A stretch of DNA of 55,001 nt, from contig CALIIW010000219.1 of NCBI GenBank assembly GCA_938018185.1, positions 1 through 55,001 of the forward strand. The letters are read 5' to 3'. The position numbers were made by a program, and so were the translations under genes. Shown piece by piece: positions 9,422 to 18,942 of the stretch. Position 1 is the stretch's first letter, and every line of letters begins with the position of its first letter. This DNA is from an uncultured Saprospiraceae bacterium. Lineage in GTDB: Bacteria; Bacteroidota; Bacteroidia; Chitinophagales; Saprospiraceae. The notes under the pieces are model-generated. The model was not told the origin of the DNA. It was given only the letters and a program-made list of their open reading frames with translations, and did not search any database.

Positions 9422-10707
9422 TGTCCATGATTTAAATCAAGATCATCATCTTCATCAAAAGGCTTAGGTTTCTTTGAATCTTGAATCAAGGCCCCTGTCA
9501 TTATCAGAGAAGAAATTATGATAACATATAACAAAATTCCAGGTTCGAAGACGGCACCAAGAATATTAGTTTCTCGCGTCAGGATTGTAGCAGGAATCGC
9601 AAAAAATAAAAGTATCGTTATCAAGCCTCTGGGTGCAATAAATAATTCAGGCATGATCTTCTCACCAATAAATATTTTCAAGAGTAATAAACGTGCTAGG
9701 TAAAGTATAAGCAAAACCCCTAAACTCACAAGAAATACTTTGATATTTAATAAGGATCCCAAGCTGATCGTCAAGCCAAAAACAACAAAGAAAAAAGTTC
9801 TAACAACAAAGGCGGTTTCCAAAGTTATTAGGTGAAATTCTTTTTGAATTTTTTCAATTGGATCATCTTTCCCGTGTTCATCTTGTCTTTTAAACATTTT
9901 GAAAAACAATTGGTGATTGGCTAATGCAATACCGAAAAACAAAATTATTAAAAGTGCACCATAAAGGTGGAAAAATATTTTTCCCGCGGCATATAGTAAA
10001 AGTAAAATTGCAATTAAAAGGAATAACCTGGTATGCCCTTTAAGATCTTTGAAAATATAGATCAAAGAATAAGAAGCAATGATAGAAATGATCAAAGTAA
10101 TAACAAGAGAAATAATAAAATTCACAGTAGCTGCTTGTCCCCCATCTGCTTCAAAACTTAAAAGAAAATAAAAGATCATGATTCCCAAAATGTCTGAAAA
10201 AGCAGATTCATATACCATAAACTCTTGCTTGTGCTTAACCAAACCGCCAATACTAGGAATAATAATCGCAGAGGACATAATTGACAAAGGTGTTGCATAG
10301 ATTAATGCCGTAATTTGGTCAAAACCTAGCGTGTACATAAATAGTATTGCTATAAAAAATATTGAAACCAATAAGGCGATTAAAGCGATTAGAATCGATT
10401 TCCCAATTAAGGGATATTTCTGTTTATTTAACTCTAGATCTAGTGCTGCCTCCATCACAATCATTATAACCCCTATGGTTCCTAAGACCTTCAATGCTCC
10501 CATGAGTTGTGCTTCTGGTAGCTCTATGTGCATGTACTCTAATCCTTCTTTCATAAGTATGCCTAGAACAATTAACATCAATACAGAAGGAACATTGGTT
10601 TTATCCGCAATTATTCCGAACCAATGCGATAATACAATAACTAGTGAAGCAGTTATAATCTGGATATATGGATCACTTAAATCAAAACCTGAACTTAAAA
10701 ACAGCAT
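9418..10707 (-). CDS. Cation:proton antiporter (NhaP/CPA type)
   Basis: This 429-residue protein has about twelve membrane segments, the length and arrangement of sodium/hydrogen exchanger family members. The conserved acidic ion-binding region is visible as YESAFSDILGIM, the equivalent of the ESxxND motif in CPA1-type carriers, with Glu and Asp retained. It should exchange Na+ or K+ for H+ across the inner membrane; ion preference cannot be read. A short hydrophilic tail rich in Asp and Lys ends with HGH. It is followed directly, with a 4-base overlap, by acyP. Confidence 0.88.
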   Translation of the reverse strand: MLFLSSGFDLSDPYIQIITASLVIVLSHWFGIIADKTNVPSVLMLIVLGILMKEGLEYMHIELPEAQLMGALKVLGTIGVIMIVMEAALDLELNKQKYPLIGKSILIALIALLVSIFFIAILFMYTLGFDQITALIYATPLSIMSSAIIIPSIGGLVKHKQEFMVYESAFSDILGIMIFYFLLSFEADGGQAATVNFIISLVITLIISIIASYSLIYIFKDLKGHTRLFLLIAILLLLYAAGKIFFHLYGALLIILFFGIALANHQLFFKMFKRQDEHGKDDPIEKIQKEFHLITLETAFVVRTFFFVVFGLTISLGSLLNIKVFLVSLGVLLILYLARLLLLKIFIGEKIMPELFIAPRGLITILLFFAIPATILTRETNILGAVFEPGILLYVIIISSLIMTGALIQDSKKPKPFDEDDDLDLNHGH

Positions 10708-10863
10708 AGATATTATAGTATTTATATTAGATACAATAATAAGTCAAAGCTTTTAATTTTAAGTGAATCAGAGATCTTTTTAGACAAGATTTTTGATTTC
10801 TATGCATTTAACTCCTAATTGTGCTCAATATTGCTCGAATTGAGCGCGAATTAAGGTCCTAAT

Positions 10864-11958
10864 TTAATCGAAAAGCTTTTCTAGCTCTTTCAATATGGTA
10901 GCTGCAGTTCTTTCCCAATTAAAATTTTTAGCTTGTTGAATTGATTTTTCTCTGAATATTTTTTGGTCTTCAGTGGTTATTTTTGTTAGGAGTTTAGTCA
11001 ATGCTTCTGCATCTTCCGTTTTGAAATACATAGCTGCTGATCCACCAACTTCCAATAAAGCTGAATTATTAGCGAGGATGACTGGGCTAGAACAGGCCAT
11101 GGCTTCAAGGACTGGCAAACCAAAACCCTCATAGTGACTTGGGTACACAAAAGCTGTGGCATGAGAATATAATGCAGGTAAATCGCCTTCTGGTACAAAA
11201 TCTGTGCAAATTATTTCATCTGCAAAACTGTCGTGTTCTATGTCTTTTATCAAATCCCCAAAAGCCCAACCTTTTTTACCTGCAATCACTAATTTTTCTT
11301 TACCTCCAGTTTTTTTAAACTGCTTCCAAGCAGCAAACAAAGTTTCCACATTTTTCCTTGGTTCTATTGTTCCCACGAAAAGAAAATATGGCCCAATTAT
11401 ATTATATTTTTCAAGAATAGACTTGTCGTGGGTAGGTTTAAAAATCTTATTTGCTCCCAAGTAAGTTACAAGCGTTTTAGTTTCAGAAAAAGGATAGTAC
11501 TCCTTCAGATCATTTTTGCTCGTTTCTGAATTACATAATATTAGATCTGCTCTTTTAAGTATGGAGGGCAGCAATCGTTTATGCATGACATAAGATAAGC
11601 GAGAATGAAAAGCAGGAAAAATTATTGGTGTTAGGTCATGAATAAAAGTAACTTTTTTGACGGAAGCATCTAGTCCAAAGGGACCAAAGTGGGCCATCTC
11701 TATTGCAACATCTATTTTTAATTCCTTTAATTTTTTAGGAATAGAAGTAAATTGTCGGAACCTATTGTGCAATGGGATATTTTTAATTGGAAAAATCAAC
11801 TCCGTTGCATTTGGAAAATCATTTGATGGATTTGCACGAACAATAAAGTATTGATTTATTTGATCTAGATGAAGTAAGGCTGCTATTAATTCTTTGCAGA
11901 AAACGTGAATGCCTGCATATTGAGTATCTAAAGGATCTGCGAGAATGGCAATCTTCAT
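10864..11958 (-). CDS. GT4-family glycosyltransferase
   Basis: This is a 364-residue GT-B-fold glycosyltransferase. The donor-binding signatures are seen in order: FLFVGTIEPRKNVETL starts the C-terminal domain, and YPSHYEGFGLPVLEAMACSSPV carries the E-x7-E motif that contacts the nucleotide sugar. The N-terminal half has the family-typical FCKELIAALLHLDQ and FIHDLTPI. The stop of the upstream glycosyltransferase gene at 11959 directly abuts this start at 11958, so the two are surely co-transcribed. It probably adds a hexose to a cell-surface glycan; donor and acceptor are unknown. Confidence 0.9.
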   Translation of the reverse strand: MKIAILADPLDTQYAGIHVFCKELIAALLHLDQINQYFIVRANPSNDFPNATELIFPIKNIPLHNRFRQFTSIPKKLKELKIDVAIEMAHFGPFGLDASVKKVTFIHDLTPIIFPAFHSRLSYVMHKRLLPSILKRADLILCNSETSKNDLKEYYPFSETKTLVTYLGANKIFKPTHDKSILEKYNIIGPYFLFVGTIEPRKNVETLFAAWKQFKKTGGKEKLVIAGKKGWAFGDLIKDIEHDSFADEIICTDFVPEGDLPALYSHATAFVYPSHYEGFGLPVLEAMACSSPVILANNSALLEVGGSAAMYFKTEDAEALTKLLTKITTEDQKIFREKSIQQAKNFNWERTAATILKELEKLFD

Positions 11959-13047
11959 TTAGGAAATTTTTGTGTATAAATCCAAGTAATTTTTCACTGT
12001 TTCTCTGAGTTCATATTTAGGATAATTTGTCTCAATCCATTTCTCATTTAAGCTCATTTGCATGCATTCAAATAAGGCAGGTGCAGTCAATTTTTCCATT
12101 TCTAAATATTGGCCTCCAACAACCTCTTTCAATGCTCCTCTACCTGAAGAAATAATTGGGGTTTTTAAAGCCATCGTTTCAATAGCTGCATAACAAAAGC
12201 CTTCACTATAAGAAGGAAGCAAAATACAAAATGAACTTGCAATTTCTATTTTTAATTTTTCAAAAGTTAAATTATGCTTTAGTTCAATAAATTCAGCAAG
12301 ACCTTTTTCTTTAATTATTGACTTAAGCTTTTTTAAAAAATGTGCGGGTTCAAGAGGTATAATCATTTGAACCTTTGCTTGGAGCTGGCTTTGTTTTAAA
12401 AGTAATGCTGCATCAATTACAATTTCCAGACCTTTCGACATGCCTAATCTTCCGAAGTAAGTAAAAGTTTTTATTTCTTTTTTCTTTACTTCAGTAAGCT
12501 GAAATTCGTTGTAATTTATGCCATTGTATATGGTTTGAATCCTATCCTTTGAAACGCCATATTTTTCCAAATTACTAGCCGTACTCTTTGAAACTGCGAT
12601 GTACTTTTCAAAATTTAAATTTAGCAAAAGCTTTTCAAAAAGTTTGTGCAAGAATTGACCTGGTTTACTCATGAAGGGCAATTCATACCAGAGATCTCCC
12701 CATACTTCATGAAAAGTAATCAACACTTTTTTACTTTTAAAAAATCCCGCCATCCGCGCAGGCAATCCTGCGTTGTAGGAAGTTGTATGAATCAGATCAT
12801 ACTGTCCACAAATTTTTAAAATTGGAAAAATTGAGAAGAAAGTAAAAAGATACCTATCATTATATGGCAATCTTTTTATCAGCACGCCATTGAGTGACTC
12901 GCTTCTTAGATCACTTTTGTTTTTACGGGTTGTGATGACTGTGACTTGGTTACCGTTTTGAACTAAAGATTCGCATAAATTTTTAAAGAGTGTTTCTACA
13001 CCTCCGATGTGCGGATAATAGTTTTCAAGCACAAATAGAATTTTCAT
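11959..13047 (-). CDS. GT4-family glycosyltransferase
   Basis: This is a 362-residue GT-B enzyme. The N-terminus MKILFVLENYYPHIGGVETL is the classic acceptor-side start of GT4 proteins with the GG loop. Later come FTYFGRLGMSKGLEIVIDA (start of the nucleotide-sugar domain) and LPSYSEGFCYAAIETMALKTPII (E-x7-E region). It sits between the DUF2304 gene, 45 bases upstream, and a second GT4 gene that begins immediately downstream. Together the three form a compact minus-strand glycan-assembly group. Confidence 0.9.
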   Translation of the reverse strand: MKILFVLENYYPHIGGVETLFKNLCESLVQNGNQVTVITTRKNKSDLRSESLNGVLIKRLPYNDRYLFTFFSIFPILKICGQYDLIHTTSYNAGLPARMAGFFKSKKVLITFHEVWGDLWYELPFMSKPGQFLHKLFEKLLLNLNFEKYIAVSKSTASNLEKYGVSKDRIQTIYNGINYNEFQLTEVKKKEIKTFTYFGRLGMSKGLEIVIDAALLLKQSQLQAKVQMIIPLEPAHFLKKLKSIIKEKGLAEFIELKHNLTFEKLKIEIASSFCILLPSYSEGFCYAAIETMALKTPIISSGRGALKEVVGGQYLEMEKLTAPALFECMQMSLNEKWIETNYPKYELRETVKNYLDLYTKIS

Positions 13048-13092
13048 AGAAATCAGGTATCAGGGTGTTAGGAACGTAGCTTGCTCGATAAC

Positions 13093-13476
13093 TTAACTAT
13101 TTTTTTCAATTTCCTCATTGGTTTTTTGATCGGTATGTTCGTCGATAGCTAATTTTCTTACCAATTCAGTAAGTTGATTTTCTAGTTTTTCTATTGAAGA
13201 GGATAGGTAAAAAATAAATAGAAAAAGAAGACCAATAGCTACAAATATGATTGCAGTGACATTACTTTTAAAGCCTAAGATTGCAGCTATTTTGTTTGTG
13301 ACTTGATTAGGTATAATTGCCAATGTAATCGTACTTACCCAAAAGAGAATCCAGATAAGTGCTGCTACGATGGTACGTTTCTTTTTTATATACTGAGAGA
13401 TAGTCCTATATATAAAATACAGTCCTATTAAAGGTGCCAACCACTGATATATCTCAAGCTTCAACAAAAAGAACAT
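13093..13476 (-). CDS. DUF2304 small membrane protein
   Basis: The protein has 127 residues with three hydrophobic segments at about 10-24, 36-56 and 75-95, then a cytoplasmic coiled-coil tail (SSSIEKLENQLTELVRKLAI). This layout, and the FWVSTITLAIIPNQVTNKIAAILG segment, match DUF2304. Such proteins usually lie beside glycosyltransferases, as here, and are thought to assist membrane-bound sugar transfer; the mechanism is not known. Confidence 0.8.
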   Translation of the reverse strand: MFFLLKLEIYQWLAPLIGLYFIYRTISQYIKKKRTIVAALIWILFWVSTITLAIIPNQVTNKIAAILGFKSNVTAIIFVAIGLLFLFIFYLSSSIEKLENQLTELVRKLAIDEHTDQKTNEEIEKNS

Positions 13477-13592
13477 TCAAAACATTTTGGTCAGTCAATA
13501 TTAAGGAAAATCTATCCAACTATGTTTATTAAAGGATGCTTTTGTTATTTTCTAAGGATAGATATTCATACATATTAATTTAAAATTTAATA

Positions 13593-14903
13593 TCAGACTT
13601 TATCTAAACTATTTTTCAACATTTCAATAATATCTGCCTCTTGATCTTCAACACTTTCAGCCTCATTGATCAAAGTTTGCATGCTGTTTTGATCCATATT
13701 ACTCAGGACTCCTTCTGTAATTAGGCCATTAACCCAATCTTTACGTTTGTTATTGGTAGCCCAATTCAAGAGTGTTTTGCCTTCCGTTTCAATGGTAAGG
13801 TCAACTTTATTTTTGGCCAAGACTGGCAGAATGGCAATTGAACCTTTTTCAATCGCTTTTTTGATGGGACAAATTCCTTCAATTCCTCCAAAGTAAGGAT
13901 CCGCTCCAGCCTGTAATAAGATGTCAAACATTTTAGGATCCTTGTAAGCAAGAAATTGTGCTGACAAAGATTGACTTTTATCGTTTAAAAGCTCTTTGCT
14001 ATTAGCATTCTTTTGCAAAGCTTTCTCGATAAGTCCATGATGCTGTCTTCTAATAGCATCAATAAAAATCAAATATTCAGATTCATTCTCCTCTTTATAA
14101 AAAATATCCGCTCCAGATTCTATCAAATAATCTGCTAGTTTGGTCTGATTCAAGCTAATAGCTAAGGCTAAAGGATTATTTTGGAAAGCTAAATCATTTA
14201 AATTATCAATTCTATCAACAAAATATTTAACAGCTTCAGAATCCTTAGCTTTGATTGCTGCATTTAATGCCAAATCAATAGAAGCATCATCTTTTAGATA
14301 TTTTTCTTGAATACTTTTTGCTAAGATTTGATTTGTTTTTTCTCGTTCTGCTTTCTGATTTGCCTCCTTTTCATTTTTAACGATTTGAGCTTTTTGCTTC
14401 ATTTTCTCATGAATCGCGGTGTCTTTGGCAACTTGCTCCTTTCTTTTAGAGACTTTATCACCCTTTAAGAATGCAATGATTCTTTTGTAAGAATTTGCTT
14501 CGGCTTCTTCTAAAGCAGTTTTGCCATTTGAATTTTCAAAATCAACCTTTGCTCCAGCATGCAAAAGGATCTGCACTAATTCTTCATTCTCCCAAAAGAC
14601 TGCTTTAAACAAAGGGCTTTGTCCATCTTTTCCCAAAACATTTGGATCAGCTTTTTTTCTTAAGAGCATTCCAACAATTAGAATGCTATTATTTTCAACA
14701 GCATTTGGTAAAGGAATTCTACCTAAACCATCTTCTTTATTGGGATTAACCCATGCATTTAAGGCTTTTGCAACCTCAGCAGGATTATTGTTTTTGACTG
14801 CATTTACTAGATCAGAATTATCCAATTTGAGCTTATCAAATAACGAACTTTCTGCATGTTTTAAAAAGGCATCAACTTTCTTGTAAAACTCCTTTATATC
14901 CAT
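13593..14903 (-). CDS. Ankyrin-repeat protein with central charged coiled coil
   Basis: This is a 436-residue soluble protein without a signal peptide. Ankyrin repeats form an N-terminal block (about residues 27-150; for example KDGQSPLFKAVFWENEELVQ and NGKTALEEAEANSYKRIIAF) and a C-terminal block (about 205-400; for example NNPLALAISLNQTKLADYLI and EGKTLLNWATNNKRKDW). Between them (about 150-200) is a highly charged Lys/Glu/Gln stretch predicted to be a coiled coil. Ankyrin arrays bind other proteins; the partner is unknown. A candidate promoter box lies 40 bases upstream. Confidence 0.85.
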   Translation of the reverse strand: MDIKEFYKKVDAFLKHAESSLFDKLKLDNSDLVNAVKNNNPAEVAKALNAWVNPNKEDGLGRIPLPNAVENNSILIVGMLLRKKADPNVLGKDGQSPLFKAVFWENEELVQILLHAGAKVDFENSNGKTALEEAEANSYKRIIAFLKGDKVSKRKEQVAKDTAIHEKMKQKAQIVKNEKEANQKAEREKTNQILAKSIQEKYLKDDASIDLALNAAIKAKDSEAVKYFVDRIDNLNDLAFQNNPLALAISLNQTKLADYLIESGADIFYKEENESEYLIFIDAIRRQHHGLIEKALQKNANSKELLNDKSQSLSAQFLAYKDPKMFDILLQAGADPYFGGIEGICPIKKAIEKGSIAILPVLAKNKVDLTIETEGKTLLNWATNNKRKDWVNGLITEGVLSNMDQNSMQTLINEAESVEDQEADIIEMLKNSLDKV

Positions 14904-14942
14904 ATGAAAAGTAATATATATTAAAAACTAGCAAGAAAAGCT

Positions 14943-14950
14943 CAAATTTA
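14943..14950 (-). promoter_or_regulatory. Candidate -7 box (TAAATTTG) for the ankyrin gene
   Basis: On the minus strand the bases read TAAATTTG, matching TAnnTTTG. The predicted leader is about 33 bases to the ATG at 14903. No good TTTG -33 element was seen at the usual distance. Confidence 0.4.
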
Positions 14951-15016
14951 TAAAAAGGGATGATAAATAAAATAAGTTTTTAACTTTCTGAACTAAACCA
15001 GAGAAGGTATTTTACG

Positions 15017-15024
15017 TATCTTTG
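15017..15024 (+). promoter_or_regulatory. Candidate -7 box (TATCTTTG) for the SprB-repeat gene
   Basis: TATCTTTG matches TAnnTTTG. It overlaps an in-frame TTG at 15022 that could be mistaken for a start, and supports the ATG at 15064 as the true start, with a leader of about 34 bases. Confidence 0.5.
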
Positions 15025-15063
15025 AGAACATCATTATACATAATAACTTTTACTAAGTTGTTG

Positions 15064-16284
15064 ATGAAAACAAACGAAAAACTTCTAATATTTCTTATTA
15101 TTTTCTTTCCTATTATTTGCTTTTCGCAAAATGATATTATTGCTGATGTGGTCCATTCAAATGTTAGTTGTCATGGTTTAAATGATGGAATTGCCTCTGT
15201 AATTCCTACGGGTGGAACAAATCCTTACACTTACATATGGTCAAATGGTGCCAATACCCAAACCATTGCTGACTTATCCCCATCCAGTTATGTTGTAACA
15301 GTAACAGATGCCACTGGCTTGACAGCGACGAATGGAACAATCATTCAAGAACCAGAAATTTTACAAGCTAGCATAGCAGTTGAAAATGGTCTCTGCGGTG
15401 AGTTTGGTGCTGCCTCGGCATTGGTGGAAGGTGGCATTACTCCTTATACCTACATATGGAGTACAGCTGAGGAAACTCCTTCTATTGAAGATCTTCCTTC
15501 TGGAAATTACAAATTAACTGTAAGCGATAGAAGTGGTTGTGAAAGTATTGCTGATGCAAATATATTAATTGATGACAAAAAGGTTGAGTTTGATGTAAAC
15601 ATCACTGCTCCATCTTGCAATGGATTACAAGATGGATCCATAGATATTCAAATGACAAATGGCACTGCACCATTTACTTTTGTCTGGGATAACGAAATTT
15701 CTACAGAAGACAAAAATAATATCGGAAAAGGCTCGTATACTGTTTTTATAACAGATGTAAATGGATGCACAGATGGTGCTACCATTTCGATACATGAGCC
15801 GGACGAATTAAAATTACAATTTATCAATGATGACAATGCTTTAATAGGCAGAGTCTTAGGCGGAACATCGCCTTATGATTATAAATGGAGTACAGGCTTA
15901 ACAGGAACTTCCGTTTTAGCAAATATTGGATTAGGGACTTATGGTTTGACAGTTACTGATGCTAATGGATGTAGCATTGTTGGGGAAGGGGAATATTTGG
16001 GTCCATTAAATAATGACCACTCCTTTCTGACTAAATATTTAAGTATTGGACCAAATCCAGCAGTTGATTTTATACAAATAAATCTAGAATTGGAAACTCC
16101 GAGATTGATAGAGATAAATTTGTTTAACTCCGTTGGTGGACTTGTCCATCATCAATCCTATGAGACTAATAAACAGATTAAAGAAAAGATCTCTTTAGAA
16201 AATATTTCACCTGGCTTATTCTTTTTGACAGTATATTTAGATGGAAATGTTCTTGCAATTGAACAAGTAGTTATTCTTGATTAA
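15064..16284 (+). CDS. Secreted SprB-repeat protein with T9SS type A sorting domain
   Basis: Starting at the ATG 15064 gives MKTNEKLLIFLIIFFPIICFSQ, a signal peptide with an SPaseI-like end. Four SprB-type repeats follow, each with a CxGxxDG-like opening (SCHGLNDGIASV, SCNGLQDGSIDI) and a core of G(T/I)xPYTYIWS(N/T)G, then a Y-x-(V/L)-T-V-(T/S)-D segment. The last ~80 residues (from about 325) are a T9SS type A sorting domain: GPNPAVDFIQINLE, then INLFNSVGGLVH, then SLENISPGLFFLTVYLDG. The protein should be exported by Sec, carried across the outer membrane by T9SS and attached to, or released from, the surface. SprB in Flavobacterium is a gliding adhesin, but this short protein only shares its repeat. 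It is the only clear T9SS client in the window. Confidence 0.92.
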   Translation: MKTNEKLLIFLIIFFPIICFSQNDIIADVVHSNVSCHGLNDGIASVIPTGGTNPYTYIWSNGANTQTIADLSPSSYVVTVTDATGLTATNGTIIQEPEILQASIAVENGLCGEFGAASALVEGGITPYTYIWSTAEETPSIEDLPSGNYKLTVSDRSGCESIADANILIDDKKVEFDVNITAPSCNGLQDGSIDIQMTNGTAPFTFVWDNEISTEDKNNIGKGSYTVFITDVNGCTDGATISIHEPDELKLQFINDDNALIGRVLGGTSPYDYKWSTGLTGTSVLANIGLGTYGLTVTDANGCSIVGEGEYLGPLNNDHSFLTKYLSIGPNPAVDFIQINLELETPRLIEINLFNSVGGLVHHQSYETNKQIKEKISLENISPGLFFLTVYLDGNVLAIEQVVILD

Positions 16285-16308
16285 ACGAACTCATCGTTTT
16301 ACTTCTTC

Positions 16309-18942
16309 CTATTTTTTAAAACCAATTCCCTTTTTATTAAAGATGAGATCATCTTTATCAAGTTTGAAATTTGATACATCTTTTATGGTAATGATATGGT
16401 CGATTTCTACTCCTTCATTCTCTTCAGCCATTCTAAGATTTTGATTTTTAATGGCTTCTTGAATCACTTGTCGTATGGTACGAGCATTTCCAAAATACCT
16501 GTCCCTAAATTCAAATAGAAATGCAAAGTATTTTGTCAAATGTTCTTTTGCTTCTTCATCAAGCGTGTACTTTTCTTCTGCAATCATCAAAGTTGCAATC
16601 TCAAGAAGTTCCTCAGAAGAATAATCCTCAAATTTCAAAATCTTATCAAATCTTGAATTTAAACCAGGGTTTGCTTTTAAGAAGCTTTCCATATTATCAG
16701 GATAACCTGCTGCAAAAACAAAGAACTGCCCTCTGAGGTCTTCCATTCTTTTCAAGATTGTTTGAATCGCCTCATCTCCAAAGTCACCTCTAGAATTTCC
16801 TCCACTTGAGCTCAGTGCATAGGCTTCATCAATGAACAGAACTCCTCCAATAGCTTCATCAATTTTCTCTGAAGTTTTCATTGCAGTCTGTCCAACGTAT
16901 CCAGCAACTAATCCTTGTCTATCAGTCTCAATCATGTGTCCTCTTTCCAAAACACCAAGCGCTTTATATATTTTTGCAAGAATCCTTGCAACAGTTGTTT
17001 TACCTGTACCGGGGTTTCCTACAAGAACGGTATGTAAGGAAAAGTTGTTTAAAACGTTTTTTCCACTCTTGTTGTAATACTTAACCAAAGAAACCATTTC
17101 ATGAATATCTTCTTTGATCTTTGTTATACCGATTAGGCCATCAAGTTCCTTAAGTGATTCTTTTAGTAGTTGATCATCTACCGGAATGGATGGCTTGACT
17201 TTAACTTGTTCAACCTGAATGTTTTTGACATCATCCAAAGTAATATAGGATAAGAATTCTTTTACAACAGCCTTAGGATCTGGTGAATTCATAATTCTCA
17301 ATCCCAAGTTAATTTTGGCTTTTTCAATCAAATCAAAAACAAACCTTGCGTTGCCAAAAGTTCTATCTCTTGACCTAAAAGCATCTATTATAATTCTATC
17401 AATTCTTTCCTTTGCTTCCATTTGAAGTTGAACTTCTTTTTCATTGCAAGCATAATCTGCAATTCTAGAAAGCTCTTGGGGTAAGTAATCAGCAAACTCA
17501 AAATAAATTTTGAATCTCGATTTCATACCTGGATTTGAATCTAAAAAATGAGCCATTTCTTTTGGATAGCCTGCTACAATAACTGCAAGATCACCTTTTC
17601 CATTTGACATTTCTTTAATTAAAATCTCTATTACTTCTCTTCCAAAATCTTTTGAATCATCATTGGATCTTGCCAAAGAATAAGCTTCATCAATGAAGAG
17701 TACCCCACCTCTAGCTTTTTCTATGGCGTCTTTTACCTTGGGAGCAGTTTGTCCTATATATTCCCCTACGAGATCTACCCGATCCACTTCGTGGACATGC
17801 CCTTTAGAGAGCAAACCCATTTTTTTATATAGTTTGCCCATCATTCCAGCCACGGTTGTTTTTCCTGTTCCTGGATTACCGATAAATACGGAATGAACAT
17901 TGATCTCCTCTTTTTCTTCAAAGCCTTTTTCTTCTCTAAGCTGAAGAAACTTTATATAGTTAGCGTGATCTCTTACCTGTTTTTTAACATCCTCCAAACC
18001 TATCATGGCATCAAGATGTTCCATGACATCTTCAAAGGTTCTTTCAATATCATCTTCAGGCGTCATCACCAATGGAGTTCTTCTGTCTGGAAGAAGAACC
18101 GTTGCTGCTCCTTCTGTATAATCATCTCCCACTTCAAATGGAATTATACCTAAAACATTGTTCATGAAAACAATTTCGGCAGAGTACATATCTCTACGCC
18201 AAGAACCTTTGACATTTGATCCCCAACCAGCAGTGATCTTGATGTAATCCTCCTTCTTTTCAACCTTTTGAAGTCTTACTACTTGTCCTTTGAGTTCTCT
18301 GGCATTATTATAAAACTTAGTAAACACCTCTGAGTGCCAAGTTCTAAGGTTATTTAAATTCTTAAGCAAGATCTCAACATAAATGTATCTCGTTTCTTCA
18401 GCGTTAAAAGCTTTAGCATATAAGCGCTCGTTCTCCATTACGTCATCGTAAGGCCCTTCGTACAGTTTAAGCGATTTTACTTCTAAATATGGGTTGGGAT
18501 CTTCTAGCAAGGTTGGACCTGCATCTTCTATATAGAAGTATTTTGTAGCCACTCGTTCACCGTCCATCCAGGCTTCCCAATAGTAGGTGCCTTTTTTCCA
18601 AAACTTGCCTTCCTTCTTGTTGCCCCATCCTTCTCTTATGTAGACGACATTGTCATACTTGCTTACTAACTTTCTTTTGAATGGCAAGGTGCAAAGCTCA
18701 ATTCTCTCTTTTCGGTCTTTTTTTAATTGAAAACACTTAAGTTCAATTTCAACTTCCCAATCTTCTTCATCAAATTGCTTGTTGTAAAATGACAGTTCCG
18801 CATATATATAAGAAGTTCTAAATCGATCAAATACCTGTCTGTATTTCTTTTTATTGTCAGCAAGCCATTCTGTAGAGGAATAGACCTTAAGTTCTCTGAA
18901 CTTAAACTGTTTTGAATCTGGTGACTGATAACCTTCTGACAT
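16309..18942 (-). CDS. Tandem CbxX/CfqX-type AAA+ ATPase with duplicated N-terminal domains
   Basis: This is an 877-residue cytoplasmic protein. Two CbxX/CfqX-type AAA+ modules are complete: Walker A GNPGTGKT at residues 355-362 and 642-649, Walker B GGVLFIDEAYSL and GGVLFIDEAYAL, and Arg-finger/sensor regions such as NPGMKSRFKIYFEF, NPGLNSRFDKILKF, FGNARFVFDLIEKA and FGNARTIRQVIQEA. The first ~290 residues are not AAA. They consist of two related beta-rich domains (about 16-140 and 155-270) that share an RxxYIYxE strand and an (E/A)GWG...G.(W/F)....Y motif. Relatives of the AAA part include the rubisco activase CbbX, SpoVK and EccA of type VII secretion; all remodel protein complexes. There is no rubisco or ESX gene here, so the client is unknown. 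The neighbours are a secreted SprB protein (convergent) and a secreted pair (divergent), with no operon partner. Confidence 0.88.
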   Translation of the reverse strand: MSEGYQSPDSKQFKFRELKVYSSTEWLADNKKKYRQVFDRFRTSYIYAELSFYNKQFDEEDWEVEIELKCFQLKKDRKERIELCTLPFKRKLVSKYDNVVYIREGWGNKKEGKFWKKGTYYWEAWMDGERVATKYFYIEDAGPTLLEDPNPYLEVKSLKLYEGPYDDVMENERLYAKAFNAEETRYIYVEILLKNLNNLRTWHSEVFTKFYNNARELKGQVVRLQKVEKKEDYIKITAGWGSNVKGSWRRDMYSAEIVFMNNVLGIIPFEVGDDYTEGAATVLLPDRRTPLVMTPEDDIERTFEDVMEHLDAMIGLEDVKKQVRDHANYIKFLQLREEKGFEEKEEINVHSVFIGNPGTGKTTVAGMMGKLYKKMGLLSKGHVHEVDRVDLVGEYIGQTAPKVKDAIEKARGGVLFIDEAYSLARSNDDSKDFGREVIEILIKEMSNGKGDLAVIVAGYPKEMAHFLDSNPGMKSRFKIYFEFADYLPQELSRIADYACNEKEVQLQMEAKERIDRIIIDAFRSRDRTFGNARFVFDLIEKAKINLGLRIMNSPDPKAVVKEFLSYITLDDVKNIQVEQVKVKPSIPVDDQLLKESLKELDGLIGITKIKEDIHEMVSLVKYYNKSGKNVLNNFSLHTVLVGNPGTGKTTVARILAKIYKALGVLERGHMIETDRQGLVAGYVGQTAMKTSEKIDEAIGGVLFIDEAYALSSSGGNSRGDFGDEAIQTILKRMEDLRGQFFVFAAGYPDNMESFLKANPGLNSRFDKILKFEDYSSEELLEIATLMIAEEKYTLDEEAKEHLTKYFAFLFEFRDRYFGNARTIRQVIQEAIKNQNLRMAEENEGVEIDHIITIKDVSNFKLDKDDLIFNKKGIGFKK

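Noticed and set aside
15022..15063. In-frame TTG start for the SprB-repeat protein
   Set aside because: It overlaps the candidate -7 box, and the ATG at 15064 gives a normal signal peptide.
16309..18942. AAA+ protein as part of a type VII or contractile injection system
   Set aside because: No secretion, sheath, tube or ESX-like genes flank it; the neighbours are unrelated secreted proteins.
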